64,000 bases of DNA from Flavitalea plasmicola (lineage in GTDB: Bacteria; Bacteroidota; Bacteroidia; Chitinophagales; Chitinophagaceae), in contig NZ_JAUOTO010000008.1 of NCBI RefSeq assembly GCF_030546645.1, forward strand, positions 368,606 through 432,605, given 5' to 3'. The notes beneath the pieces are model-generated. The model was not told where the DNA came from. It made no database searches and was given only the letters and a program-made list of their open reading frames with translations. Positions 55,758-64,000 of the stretch are shown piece after piece. Positions within the stretch are counted from its first letter, which is position 1, and every line of letters starts with the position of its first letter. The position numbers and the translations under genes are program-made.

Positions 55758-56290
55758 TCACACTATACAAAAAAGCATACGGCATTATTTCGACCTCGAT
55801 CATTAATGTGGCGGGCAAGACCGGGGCCAAATTCGAAACCATATATGTTTTCCATAAATTCATTCAACTGGGAATAGTCAGAGGATGCGCTGGCAAGGAT
55901 ATACAAGACTGTTGTCGGATCGTACAAACTATTATACAATGGCTCGGGAAAGGCATTGACGTTCGCAGGCATGGGGAGTTAGAGAAATACGTCAATTACA
56001 CTTTCGACACTCATATGGCGTCATTTATCACCATACTGGATCAGGCATGTTGTCCGGAAATGCATGATCTGGATTGGTATATCAAATGGGAAAGCGTCTG
56101 CAACCAGATATATACGGCCGCCCCCTCCACAGATACACTGATACAAATATTGGAGATCCACAGCAATTCCCTCGACCTTGATTTTGAAAAACAGTTTGCT
56201 GCCTTTAAGATCATACAAAGGCTGTTAAATACAGCGCGGGAAATTGCCACATCACCCGTTCATCGATCCGTTCCTTTTACCAACTTGTAA
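55754..56290 (+). CDS. Unknown 178-residue protein, translationally coupled
   Basis: The frame opens with TTG inside a TTGA overlap with the GT2 gene, as in the HupE case. The protein is mainly helical with several Cys (GCAGKDIQDCC, DQACCPEM), and the first 45 residues are moderately hydrophobic. I recognise no family. Its last 31 bp overlap, tail to tail, the convergent HlyD gene. A later start such as the ATG of MASFITILDQ cannot be excluded. As the fourth gene of the plus unit it probably shares the pathway of its glycosyltransferase neighbours. Confidence 0.6.
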   Translation: MITLYKKAYGIISTSIINVAGKTGAKFETIYVFHKFIQLGIVRGCAGKDIQDCCRIVQTIIQWLGKGIDVRRHGELEKYVNYTFDTHMASFITILDQACCPEMHDLDWYIKWESVCNQIYTAAPSTDTLIQILEIHSNSLDLDFEKQFAAFKIIQRLLNTAREIATSPVHRSVPFTNL

Positions 56291-57582
56291 AAGAGTCTTT
56301 GCAACAGCCTCAAGTCCTCTGTGATGATCAACGCCTGAGATTTCAGGCCCGGATAATATTGGATCTCTTTTTTTTGGTTTGTCGCCAACCCATTCGGCAA
56401 CTCTATATTGGCTAAGAACCCGCTGTCCGAAGGCACTTTTGAAATATAATCCAGTATACCGTCCACGGTACCATATTGTTCGTAAGGGTAGGCATCAAAT
56501 CTCAATTGAACCTTTTGCCCAAGACTGATCTTACCAAAATTCCCTTGCGGCAAATTCACCTGTGCATAATATCGTGTATCCGAAGGATTGACAAACCCCA
56601 CTTGTTTGCCAGCCTGCAAAAGCTGGTTTCGCTGCAAGGGAATGATAAACACAACCCTACCCTCTATCGGCGATTCAATGATATATTTCTTTCTCCAATC
56701 ATCTACTGCACTTTTTAATGTCTCAATAGCCTGTTGAAAAATAACATTTTGCTGAGATATCGTATGCTCCAGCTCATTGATCTCTTTTTGTTTATCTCTT
56801 TGCTCGTTGGCATTCGATAACAGGGACATTTCAGCCTGCGACAAATTCATTTGCTTTGATATAAATTTACTATGCTCAGTTCTCATATCCTGTGAAGAAA
56901 TAACCTTATACTTATATAGAGTATCATTGGAAATAAGCTCTTCCGAAGTAAGGTTAAGATCCTGCCGTGAGAGATCTCCCTGTCGTGATAGTGTCGCACT
57001 TATTTTCTCTAACCCCTCTAGATCTTTAAGTAAGATCGCTCTTCGTTTTTGATAATATCCGTTTACCAAATAATCATTGAATTGCTGCATCGCCGTAAGA
57101 AACTGTTGATAGGCAGGCTGCAGCTCGCCCAGGTCTTTGAACTTGTCCGTAAACAACTCGGATATTTGCTCCATTTGTCCCATGGAGATTATTTTCACGG
57201 ATTTATCCAATGCCACGGACAAACGAATTACCTGTCGATGATCAGCAACGCTTTCAATCCAGCCGATCGTTTGATCCTCATGTACCTGCTCATCATTGGA
57301 AACAAAAAGTTCAATCAACTTTCCGGACTGTCGAACATTGATCTCCTTCACCGCATTCCTTGCCGTTAAAGTAGCATTTGCCTGAATTATATCAGGATAC
57401 CGGACAAACCATGCCACAACAAACAGAATCAAAATTAAGATCAGAAATAAGAGAAGCGCCCAGGTGGAAAAAAAACTCTTTCTTGCCAAAAGGAGCTCTA
57501 TTGCCTCCTCGGAGCGAAAACTCGCTTTTTGTCCATTCTTTGACATCGAAGTGTGAGGTATAACATTCAAATCCGTTGCCAT
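56260..57582 (-). CDS. HlyD-family membrane-fusion protein
   Basis: This 440-residue adaptor has a short cytoplasmic start, one membrane helix (about 40-60, LLLFLILILILFVVAWF), a first lipoyl half (NAVKEINVRQSGKLIELFVSN..., about 77-105), a long coiled-coil region (about 130-285), a second lipoyl half (IESPIEGRVVFIIPLQRNQLLQAGKQ, about 296-322, in two parts) and a C-terminal beta-barrel. HlyD proteins link an inner-membrane ABC exporter to the outer membrane. It follows the C39-type ABC gene by 18 bp, so the two form one export machine. Confidence 0.9.
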   Translation of the reverse strand: MATDLNVIPHTSMSKNGQKASFRSEEAIELLLARKSFFSTWALLLFLILILILFVVAWFVRYPDIIQANATLTARNAVKEINVRQSGKLIELFVSNDEQVHEDQTIGWIESVADHRQVIRLSVALDKSVKIISMGQMEQISELFTDKFKDLGELQPAYQQFLTAMQQFNDYLVNGYYQKRRAILLKDLEGLEKISATLSRQGDLSRQDLNLTSEELISNDTLYKYKVISSQDMRTEHSKFISKQMNLSQAEMSLLSNANEQRDKQKEINELEHTISQQNVIFQQAIETLKSAVDDWRKKYIIESPIEGRVVFIIPLQRNQLLQAGKQVGFVNPSDTRYYAQVNLPQGNFGKISLGQKVQLRFDAYPYEQYGTVDGILDYISKVPSDSGFLANIELPNGLATNQKKEIQYYPGLKSQALIITEDLRLLQRLFYKLVKGTDR

Positions 57583-57600
57583 ATAGTTAGAATAATGTGA

Positions 57601-59799
57601 TCATTCTGAAATTTGATTTTTTACCAACTCGTAATATTTGCCTTCAGCCTGGATCAGTTCCTGGTGAGTACCTTCTTCAGCGACCTTTCCATCCTGTAAC
57701 ACCACTATTTTATCCGCATTCCTGACAGTACTCAATCTATGTGCCACTACAACAACGGTTCTGCCCTGGAAGAAGGTGCTCAGGTTCTGCACAATCTCCT
57801 TTTCATTATTGGAATCCAATGCATTAGTTGATTCATCGAAGAACAAATACTTAGGGTCTCTGTAAATAGCCCTGGCTATAAGCAAGCGTTGTTTTTGCCC
57901 CTGGCTGATGCCAGTTCCGCTATATCCTATCTCTGTATTAAAACCTTTTGGCAACGATTCGACAAACGACAAAATATTAGCCAGCTTACAGGAATAAAAA
58001 AGCTTCTCAGGATCGGGTCTTTCATAGCCGACAGCGATGTTCCCTGCAATCGTATCATTAAAAATGTATCCATCCTGCAACACAGCTCCGCACTGCTGTC
58101 TCCAGTATCGTGGATTCATATTCTTTAAATTGACCCGGCCAATTCTTAATTCCCCGGAATAATGCTCATAAAATTTCATTAACAATTTCAGTATTGTCGT
58201 TTTACCACTTCCGCTTGGCCCTACTATGGCCGTCACCTTCCCTTCCGGTATTACCAGGCTAATGTCATTTAAAATAAGCTTGTCACTCGATCCGGAATAA
58301 GCAAAAGACAGATTGTTCAACTGTATGCTTTTGTTCTCCGGCAATGAGTTGATATATATTTCACCGGGCTTCTCCTCATTTTCCAGATCATATATGTCAT
58401 TCAGCCGCTCCATGCTTATTTTGGTGTCCTGAACATTTTGAATAAACGTAACAAATTGTTCAATTGGATTACTGAGCTGTCCTATAATATATTGTATCGC
58501 CAACATGGTTCCAAAAGTCAGATTACCCTCTATGACAAGGCGTGCTACCATAAAAGTAACTATCGTATCCTTACCCTGATTGATCAGCAGCGCTCCGGAT
58601 TGCTGAAATTGGTTATAATTAAGTTGCTTATAGCCAAGTTTGAATATAGCCGTCTGGATATTTTCCCAGTGCCACCGTTTCAGATCTTCTGCATTATTTA
58701 ATTTTATTTCCTGCATGCCCTGGATCATCTGAACAGTGGCATTGTTCTCTTTTGAATACACCTGAAAACTTTGATAATTTAATTTACGCCGGGTTGCAAG
58801 GAACGAGTACACCCAGGCAAAGTACAAAGCGCCGCCAGCTAAAAAAACTAAGAAGACTTGCGCATTATACGTCAGCAATACGATGCCGAATATAATAAAG
58901 TTCATAAAAGAGAAGAGGGTGCTCACCGCCGATCCGGTAAAAAAACCCTGTATCTTCCTGTTGTCATTGATGCGCTGCATCGTATCTCCCATTCTGTAGC
59001 GTTCAAAATAGGACAAAGGCAAACTTGTTAACTTGATCCAAAAATCAGACAACACAGATAAATTTACAATAGTACCGATCTCCATCAACAAACGATTCCT
59101 TATAAAATCCACCGCCGTCCTGCTGAAAATGAGTACTAATTGAGCGATAATGACGAGTTCGATAAATTGCAGATTTTTTGTATTGATCCCTATATCAACA
59201 ACACTTTGCGTCAAAAATGGAAACATCAACTGAAATAGAGACGTGATGAGCAATGCAATAAACACCTGTGCAACCTGCCATCGGCTTCCGCGAAAATACT
59301 TTATGACAATGTGCCAATTTATCTTTTGCACCTCCTCCTCTTTCCCGGCATAAAACCCCGGGGTTGTGTCTAATAATAATGCGGCACCCACCCTTTCGCC
59401 GGTTTCATTTACCGAATTAAGCCAGGACTTGGCTAGTTCACTATGAGAACAGCTAATAACACCAATCGCAGGATCGGCTACTTTTATTAGTTTATTTCGA
59501 AAAAATTTCGAGGATGGTAAAAGAACTACAAAATGCCCTTGTCTCCAATGTAATATGCAAGGCATGGTGCCCTCTTTCATCAGCTGCTGAAAGCTCACCT
59601 TTACCCCCCTGGTCCTGAATCCCATTTTTTGGGCCATCTCGCTCAATCCTACCAACGACGTTCCACTCAAGACCGATTCTCCCAGCCCACGTATGGTATC
59701 CGTATTGTAGTGCTTACCATAATAGCGAGCCACCATGCGCAGACAGGTAGGGCCACTATCTGTAACGGTCAACTGTTTATAAAATTTTAATCTCTTCAT
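57601..59799 (-). CDS. C39-type peptidase-domain ABC exporter with Ser in place of catalytic Cys
   Basis: This 732-residue protein has an N-terminal C39 domain (about 1-130), six membrane helices (about 165-450) and an ATPase domain (about 490-730) with Walker A VGPSGSGKTT (about 525), signature GISQGQKQRLLIARAI, Walker B KYLFFDEST and H-loop VVAHRLS. In C39 peptidases the motif is Q-x5-C-G; here Q9 is kept but the residue before Gly16 is Ser15 (codon AGT). The His (H89 in GHFVVL) and Asp (D109 in ADPA) are present. Cleavage of a double-glycine leader may therefore be lost or use Ser. Without cleavage it could still bind and export a substrate. Confidence 0.9.
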   Translation of the reverse strand: MKRLKFYKQLTVTDSGPTCLRMVARYYGKHYNTDTIRGLGESVLSGTSLVGLSEMAQKMGFRTRGVKVSFQQLMKEGTMPCILHWRQGHFVVLLPSSKFFRNKLIKVADPAIGVISCSHSELAKSWLNSVNETGERVGAALLLDTTPGFYAGKEEEVQKINWHIVIKYFRGSRWQVAQVFIALLITSLFQLMFPFLTQSVVDIGINTKNLQFIELVIIAQLVLIFSRTAVDFIRNRLLMEIGTIVNLSVLSDFWIKLTSLPLSYFERYRMGDTMQRINDNRKIQGFFTGSAVSTLFSFMNFIIFGIVLLTYNAQVFLVFLAGGALYFAWVYSFLATRRKLNYQSFQVYSKENNATVQMIQGMQEIKLNNAEDLKRWHWENIQTAIFKLGYKQLNYNQFQQSGALLINQGKDTIVTFMVARLVIEGNLTFGTMLAIQYIIGQLSNPIEQFVTFIQNVQDTKISMERLNDIYDLENEEKPGEIYINSLPENKSIQLNNLSFAYSGSSDKLILNDISLVIPEGKVTAIVGPSGSGKTTILKLLMKFYEHYSGELRIGRVNLKNMNPRYWRQQCGAVLQDGYIFNDTIAGNIAVGYERPDPEKLFYSCKLANILSFVESLPKGFNTEIGYSGTGISQGQKQRLLIARAIYRDPKYLFFDESTNALDSNNEKEIVQNLSTFFQGRTVVVVAHRLSTVRNADKIVVLQDGKVAEEGTHQELIQAEGKYYELVKNQISE

Positions 59800-59831
59800 T
59801 GTTTCAATACCTCATTTTATCATCCGGAGAA

Positions 59832-61529
59832 CTAATTACCATAAATAACTTCGGCTTCCATCAACTCAGTCACCGATAATTTTTCTATCGTTGTATTGTT
59901 GATGATCGCAGATCCGACATCGTTGTGGGATTTTCTGCCTTGTTTTCCAAATACAGCTATGCAAAGCAAGAGATTAAAGTTTATAAACAACAGGCCTAAG
60001 TGATAACATATCGAGCTGGGCGACATATGATAATTCCGGCACCAGGAGATTACACATACACCCGTCGACAAGGCGGCAAGCACAATATAAAATAAGTTGT
60101 TGAGGATGACGCTATTCCAACTCATGCTGTTCTCGAGGCCTTTCTCGGTGACTTTCCAGCCCTGCGGAATACGCAAAAGGAATTTGATGTCGCTTTTGAT
60201 CTGGGTATACATGATAAAGGTCTCAATCATGAAGAAGCCCGCATAAAGATGCCGGAATTTTCTCATCATCGGCATTTTCATTTTGCGTACATCCGTAAAA
60301 TAGCTGGTTGCAGCGCCTATTAGCTGAGCCGAAATACCGAATGCCAGAATGAAAATATTTGTAAGCGGTCCAGGAATGAACAATTGAAAAAGCAAGACCA
60401 GCAAAAAGAAAAACAGCGTTACCAGGTGATGACCGATATGAAAAGAAAGATCGACTTTTTCAGACAATGACGTCGTCCTGGAATAGAAATTTCTGAAGTA
60501 TTTGAAAAAGGTCTGGGAGTTACCATACATCCAGCGCATCCACATGCCTTCCAATGCTTTCAATGAGCTGGGGACCCACTCGCCGGTCTGTATGTTCAAC
60601 GGTTTGCCATAATACCCTTTGGCGTATGCCTGGGTCGACTTTAGAATATCTTCGGTCACGACTATTTTTCCCCTGTAATAATTTGTCCACGTCCCTAATT
60701 CATCCAGTACCGTCTTTCTCCAAATGCCGTTGTGACCTTCGAAAATCTTATAACCACCGTACCCTCTGCTGATCATTCTTAACCTTAAGAGGTCCTGACT
60801 GACCGCGACTGCCTGGGAGAGGTCGTTAAAATGACCATTAGTAGCCTTAATCCTGAATTGAATAAAGGCTAACGTACTATCGGCTTCCAGTTCAGCAACA
60901 GCGAGCTCCAACAAGTCCTCCTTATCGGGAAGAGCGGAGTCGACATCCAGGATAACCACGAATTTACCTTCTTCAATATTCTTCTGTCCCAGGTCCAGGT
61001 TACCCGGCTTTAAAGTGCGCTTCTCTTGATTATGAAGGAATTTTGCGCTAATCCCATTATTCGGATGAAGTGTGTTGAAGTCCTCCACATATGTTTTCCA
61101 GCTGAGGAAAGCTTCCGTCGATGTGTCTCTTGAGTTATCTACAGCAATGATCTCTTTTCTACCGCTGTAAGGCGCATTCACAACAGAATCAAAAGTCATT
61201 TTTGCCACGCTAAAGGGTTCCTGGTAGGAAGGTATGATAAAGGTAATTGTCGGCCATACTCTTTCCTGAGGAGGGAGTTTGACATCATATTCGTCGTTGA
61301 ACACAAACAATAATTTAAGATCGTATAAGATCTGATACATCCTATGCCAGGTGATCAGCGACAGGGGCAAATCAATGAGGATGATCAAATACGAAGGAAG
61401 ATGCCTTATCCACATCGTCAATAAGGCTAGGAAAAGAATACCAAGCCCCACCGTCAATGCGAGCACTTTGCCATTCACAAACTTTTTAGAGATCAAAGCT
61501 CTTTTAAAAGATTGGACCTTTTCTTTCAT
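59832..61529 (-). CDS. Processive-type GT2 membrane glycosyltransferase (cellulose-synthase-like)
   Basis: This 565-residue protein has two N-terminal helices (about 24-65), a GT-A domain and five or so C-terminal helices. The catalytic landmarks are EIIAVDNSRDTS (first Asp), VVILDVDSALPDKED (DxD near 190), KIVVTEDILKST (TED near 291) and EGMWMRWMYGN (about 327-337), where the QxxRW motif reads MWMRW, so Gln is replaced by Met. Family members polymerise or transfer sugars at the inner membrane. It lies 32 bp before the exporter gene. A lipid-linked or secreted sugar product is possible; the exact product is unknown. Confidence 0.82.
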   Translation of the reverse strand: MKEKVQSFKRALISKKFVNGKVLALTVGLGILFLALLTMWIRHLPSYLIILIDLPLSLITWHRMYQILYDLKLLFVFNDEYDVKLPPQERVWPTITFIIPSYQEPFSVAKMTFDSVVNAPYSGRKEIIAVDNSRDTSTEAFLSWKTYVEDFNTLHPNNGISAKFLHNQEKRTLKPGNLDLGQKNIEEGKFVVILDVDSALPDKEDLLELAVAELEADSTLAFIQFRIKATNGHFNDLSQAVAVSQDLLRLRMISRGYGGYKIFEGHNGIWRKTVLDELGTWTNYYRGKIVVTEDILKSTQAYAKGYYGKPLNIQTGEWVPSSLKALEGMWMRWMYGNSQTFFKYFRNFYSRTTSLSEKVDLSFHIGHHLVTLFFFLLVLLFQLFIPGPLTNIFILAFGISAQLIGAATSYFTDVRKMKMPMMRKFRHLYAGFFMIETFIMYTQIKSDIKFLLRIPQGWKVTEKGLENSMSWNSVILNNLFYIVLAALSTGVCVISWCRNYHMSPSSICYHLGLLFINFNLLLCIAVFGKQGRKSHNDVGSAIINNTTIEKLSVTELMEAEVIYGN

Positions 61530-61758
61530 GGGATAAAATCTAACGGGCAGTTATTAAGATAATTTAGGAAAAGCACTATTTACTGACGATAAATTTATCA
61601 ATCACCAGGTAATACGAGTTTCAGGAGAAAAAAACAATACATCTTCCGGACTTTCCACAATGGGCATTCCATGAGCTTATAGAAGCCGGGGGCCCAGCCA
61701 GGGGTGATCGTCTGGACATGCCAGGATGCGGACGGCCAATAAAATGAAGTGGATCTAT
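61530..61758. other. 229-bp gap between the two-TM gene and the GT2 gene
   Basis: I see no convincing gene, promoter or terminator here. A minus-strand frame (61598-61843) overlaps the two-TM gene and has no recognisable domain. No peptide with a double-glycine leader is visible on either strand. The gap is long for an operon, so it may be remnant DNA. Confidence 0.4.
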
Positions 61759-61965
61759 TTAAGAAAATAATTTGATAAGAAACGCCAACCCTATAGAGAT
61801 AGCTGCCCCTAATATCATGGAGATAAATAGGTGCGCTCGCCAAATGGCACTAACGACTTTATTTTGAGGATATCCAAATTGTCTAAAAACAGACTTCTTA
61901 CCTACGATTGCTATGACGATTGTAGCAATGATAAAAGTAATTATGGTAAATTTTGCATAATCCAT
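61759..61965 (-). CDS. Small two-helix membrane protein of unknown function
   Basis: The 68-residue product has two clear membrane helices (about 5-22, FTIITFIIATIVIAIVGK, and about 46-66, FISMILGAAISIGLAFLIKL) joined by a basic loop (KKSVFRQFGYPQNKVVSAIWRAH). It starts with ATG 49 bp after the NRPS stop and precedes the GT2 gene by 229 bp. I know no family. It could assist the membrane glycosyltransferase or exporter. Its hydrophobic pattern makes a real gene more likely than chance. Confidence 0.6.
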   Translation of the reverse strand: MDYAKFTIITFIIATIVIAIVGKKSVFRQFGYPQNKVVSAIWRAHLFISMILGAAISIGLAFLIKLFS

Positions 61966-62014
61966 AACGATAAGAGTTTAAGTAAAGTTACAGATTTATT
62001 GGAAAAACATCCGC

Positions 62015-64000
62015 TTAAATATCCCAGTGTTTCATTTTAACATCAGGCGACTGGATCGCCATTCTTAAAACAATAATAAAGTTTTCGCAGATTCCAGCAA
62101 TCTCTGACGGACTGATTGCATTGGTTTTATATCTGCAATTTACAATCAATCCGTTATTGAAAATATTTATACCGAAGTTAATATCTGAAGACGCAAAGCC
62201 TGTGGCGAAATGACAAGGCGCAAAATCCTTCATCGGTTTCTCCATGGTTTCATCCTCTATATTAAGTTGTGCTGCAACCAAATCGTCCCAGAGAACGGGC
62301 GAGATCAATCCGTCTTTCATTGTCCACTGCCCATAAGTAATAGTGTGGTAATAGATATGGTCCATCGCCTCAATAATAATGTTCCTGCAGGTCAGCAATA
62401 GATCTCGAAAACTTGCTTCAGGATCAATTTTTACTCTCGAGATCAATAGACCGGTCAGCCATCCTATGATCTTCGAATAATCTTCATTGTCACGTGTAGA
62501 CACGGGAGCATCTATAACAAAATCATTTTGTCCACTTATTCTATTAAGGAATACGCAATAAGCGGCTAATAAAAAGTTGAAAGAACTGATTTCAATATCT
62601 TGCCTCAGTATCAGCATCCCGTCCAGGATATCCTTTGAGACCGCGAACTTATATCCTGCATTCTCCGGGTTACCTGCTGCTGAAATAACACCCGTATCCG
62701 AGGATCTTATTTTCAACCGTGGCGGAAGGCTCCTGAAGAGTTGCCTGAAATAGGATATATGATAAGCTAATTTATCCCCCTTTAAATGGCTATTGTGATA
62801 AGCTACATAATCACTGATCTGTATTTTAAGTGGCTCTAATGGATTGGGTAAACCCTTACTGAAGGCATCATAGAGAATGAACAGTTCTTCCTGAATTATC
62901 CTGAGGGATTGGCCATCGTAAATAATGTGATCAATAAGGAAAAGAAAGTAATGCTTGTTTTTTTCATATTTAAGCAATCTGCATTTGAAAGATGGCTCAC
63001 ATTCAAATTTAAATACATAGTTATGCATTTCATCGATTATGTCTTTAATTCTTTTCTCTTTGTTTTTTTGATCACTGATGTCTTCCGAAGTCAAGTTCGA
63101 AGTAAAATGCCCTTCCGGGTATATCTTTTGTAGCACTTGTCCATCTCTATCCAAAAATGTTGTCCTCAAACTTTCATGTCGTGCCGCCAAAGCGTCTACC
63201 GCCATTGACAATGCTTTTTCGTTTATATCCGTCAACTCTTTTTTAATCAATGACTTCATTGGATGATAAACACCCGATTTATATTCCGAATACCGCCAAC
63301 TTTGGGCGTGCAAAGTCTCATATACATCTTCAGCATTATGTAACTTTTCTGTCTGGGAATTTACTAAAGGGTGCAACAAGGGATCCTCTGCATATTTTTT
63401 CCTTTCTATCAGGTCGGTCATCGATCTTATGGTCGCATATTCAAATACATCCCCCAACGACAACCCCACTCCCAGCTCTTTCCGTATCGACGACACCATC
63501 CTGATCGCCAGCAACGAATGCCCTCCCAACGCAAAAAAATTATCCTCCACGCCCACCCGTTCCACCTCCAGCAGCTCTTCCCATATTTTGACCATTTTCT
63601 TTTCTCTCTCCGTTCCCGGCGGCACATATTGCCCCCTCAACAGGCCGCTGTCATCCGGCTCCGGTAAGGCCTTCCTGTCTGTCTTCCCGTTCGGGGTCAG
63701 GGGCAGCTCCGGTAGCTCCACCCACACCGACGGGATCATGTACTCCGGCAATCGTTCCTGCAAATACGATACGATACCTTCCCGGTCAAACACACCCTCC
63801 CCTACGATATAGCCCACCAACCGCTTCGCTCCCCCTGCACTCTCCCGCACCACCACCGCCGCCTGACGCACCAGCCCGCCCGACATCAGCACTCCCTCGA
63901 TCTCTCCCAACTCGATCCGGTAACCCCGGATCTTCACCTGGTCATCCTTCCTCCCTATATACGCTATATTCCCATCCGGCAGCCACCGCGCCAGGTCCCC
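62015..64000 (-). CDS. Non-ribosomal peptide synthetase, C-terminal part (A end, PCP, C); runs off the right edge
   Basis: Only the last 661 codons are visible; the frame is open to 64000. It starts within the adenylation C-terminal subdomain with [20 protein letters not shown] and [15 protein letters not shown] (core motif A8), then [14 protein letters not shown] (A10). A peptidyl carrier follows, with [15 protein letters not shown]; the phosphopantetheine Ser codon is at 63515-63517. The last about 440 residues are a condensation domain with DHIIYDG where HHxxxDG is usual. No thioesterase follows. NRPSs build peptides from amino acids on carrier domains. G+C drops sharply near 63,430, close to the PCP/C boundary. 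Confidence 0.92.
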   Translation of the reverse strand, partial: GDLARWLPDGNIAYIGRKDDQVKIRGYRIELGEIEGVLMSGGLVRQAAVVVRESAGGAKRLVGYIVGEGVFDREGIVSYLQERLPEYMIPSVWVELPELPLTPNGKTDRKALPEPDDSGLLRGQYVPPGTEREKKMVKIWEELLEVERVGVEDNFFALGGHSLLAIRMVSSIRKELGVGLSLGDVFEYATIRSMTDLIERKKYAEDPLLHPLVNSQTEKLHNAEDVYETLHAQSWRYSEYKSGVYHPMKSLIKKELTDINEKALSMAVDALAARHESLRTTFLDRDGQVLQKIYPEGHFTSNLTSEDISDQKNKEKRIKDIIDEMHNYVFKFECEPSFKCRLLKYEKNKHYFLFLIDHIIYDGQSLRIIQEELFILYDAFSKGLPNPLEPLKIQISDYVAYHNSHLKGDKLAYHISYFRQLFRSLPPRLKIRSSDTGVISAAGNPENAGYKFAVSKDILDGMLILRQDIEISSFNFLLAAYCVFLNRISGQNDFVIDAPVSTRDNEDYSKIIGWLTGLLISRVKIDPEASFRDLLLTCRNIIIEAMDHIYYHTITYGQWTMKDGLISPVLWDDLVAAQLNIEDETMEKPMKDFAPCHFATGFASSDINFGINIFNNGLIVNCRYKTNAISPSEIAGICENFIIVLRMAIQSPDVKMKHWDI

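Noticed and set aside
61598..61843. 81-codon minus-strand frame overlapping the two-TM gene
   Set aside because: It overlaps the better supported two-helix protein in another frame and shows no domain or leader-peptide pattern.

Overview
The window looks like part of a Bacteroidota chromosome, most likely Chitinophagaceae or a close relative. This is inferred from three SusC/SusD outer-membrane pairs, an ECF sigma/FecR pair feeding a SusC with an STN domain, a hybrid two-component regulator, a C-terminal type IX secretion sorting tail, and one textbook Bacteroidota promoter (TTTG, 19 nt, TATGTTTG). No tRNA, rRNA, CRISPR array or insertion sequence was seen. Most of the first 47 kb is ordinary glycan-acquisition and envelope DNA of fairly high GC content.

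Layout. (A) 1-3.4 kb, minus strand: a SusC whose SusD probably starts at the window edge. (B) 3.6-17.2 kb, plus strand: ECF sigma, FecR, STN-SusC, SusD, a DUF4397-like lipoprotein, then a Gld-type ABC exporter (ATPase plus a fused GldF/GldG-like permease) and two tandem MutS-like ATPases. (C) 17.2-28.4 kb: a small secreted protein, a GntR/UTRA regulator and a divergent mannan-type locus (SusC, SusD, two DUF5000-type lipoproteins, GH92 mannosidase). (D) 28.4-36.7 kb: a TonB receptor divergent from DUF4331, TPR and HupE/UreJ genes, followed by an NlpE-like and an SRPBCC gene; this has a metal-handling flavour. (E) 36.7-47.1 kb, minus strand: a lipoprotein, a hybrid two-component sensor, SusC and SusD.

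(F) 47.4-64 kb is the accessory island and the most interesting part. It is clearly AT-richer (21/60 and 13/60 G+C in two lines I counted, against 35/60 in a line of region B). Three transcription units meet here. A minus-strand unit (52.7 to 47.4 kb) encodes a GT4 glycosyltransferase, a sialyltransferase-like protein, a CMP-sugar synthetase-like protein, a TylF-type methyltransferase, a LanC-like protein without visible zinc ligands and another GT4 enzyme, and it ends at a strong intrinsic terminator. A plus-strand unit (52.9-56.3 kb) encodes an unknown protein that may be a degenerate SpaB_C-type domain, a DUF3405-like glycosyltransferase, a GT2 enzyme and another unknown protein. A minus-strand unit (64 to 56.3 kb) encodes an NRPS end (A-PCP-C), a tiny two-TM protein, a processive-type GT2 enzyme, a C39-type ABC exporter with Ser in place of the catalytic Cys, and a HlyD adaptor.

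Taken together, region F looks like a locus for a secreted glycosylated peptide-type product with both lanthipeptide-like and NRPS parts. Several of its enzymes carry altered catalytic residues. The start of the NRPS and any precursor peptide lie outside the window or were not recognised, so the product is unknown.
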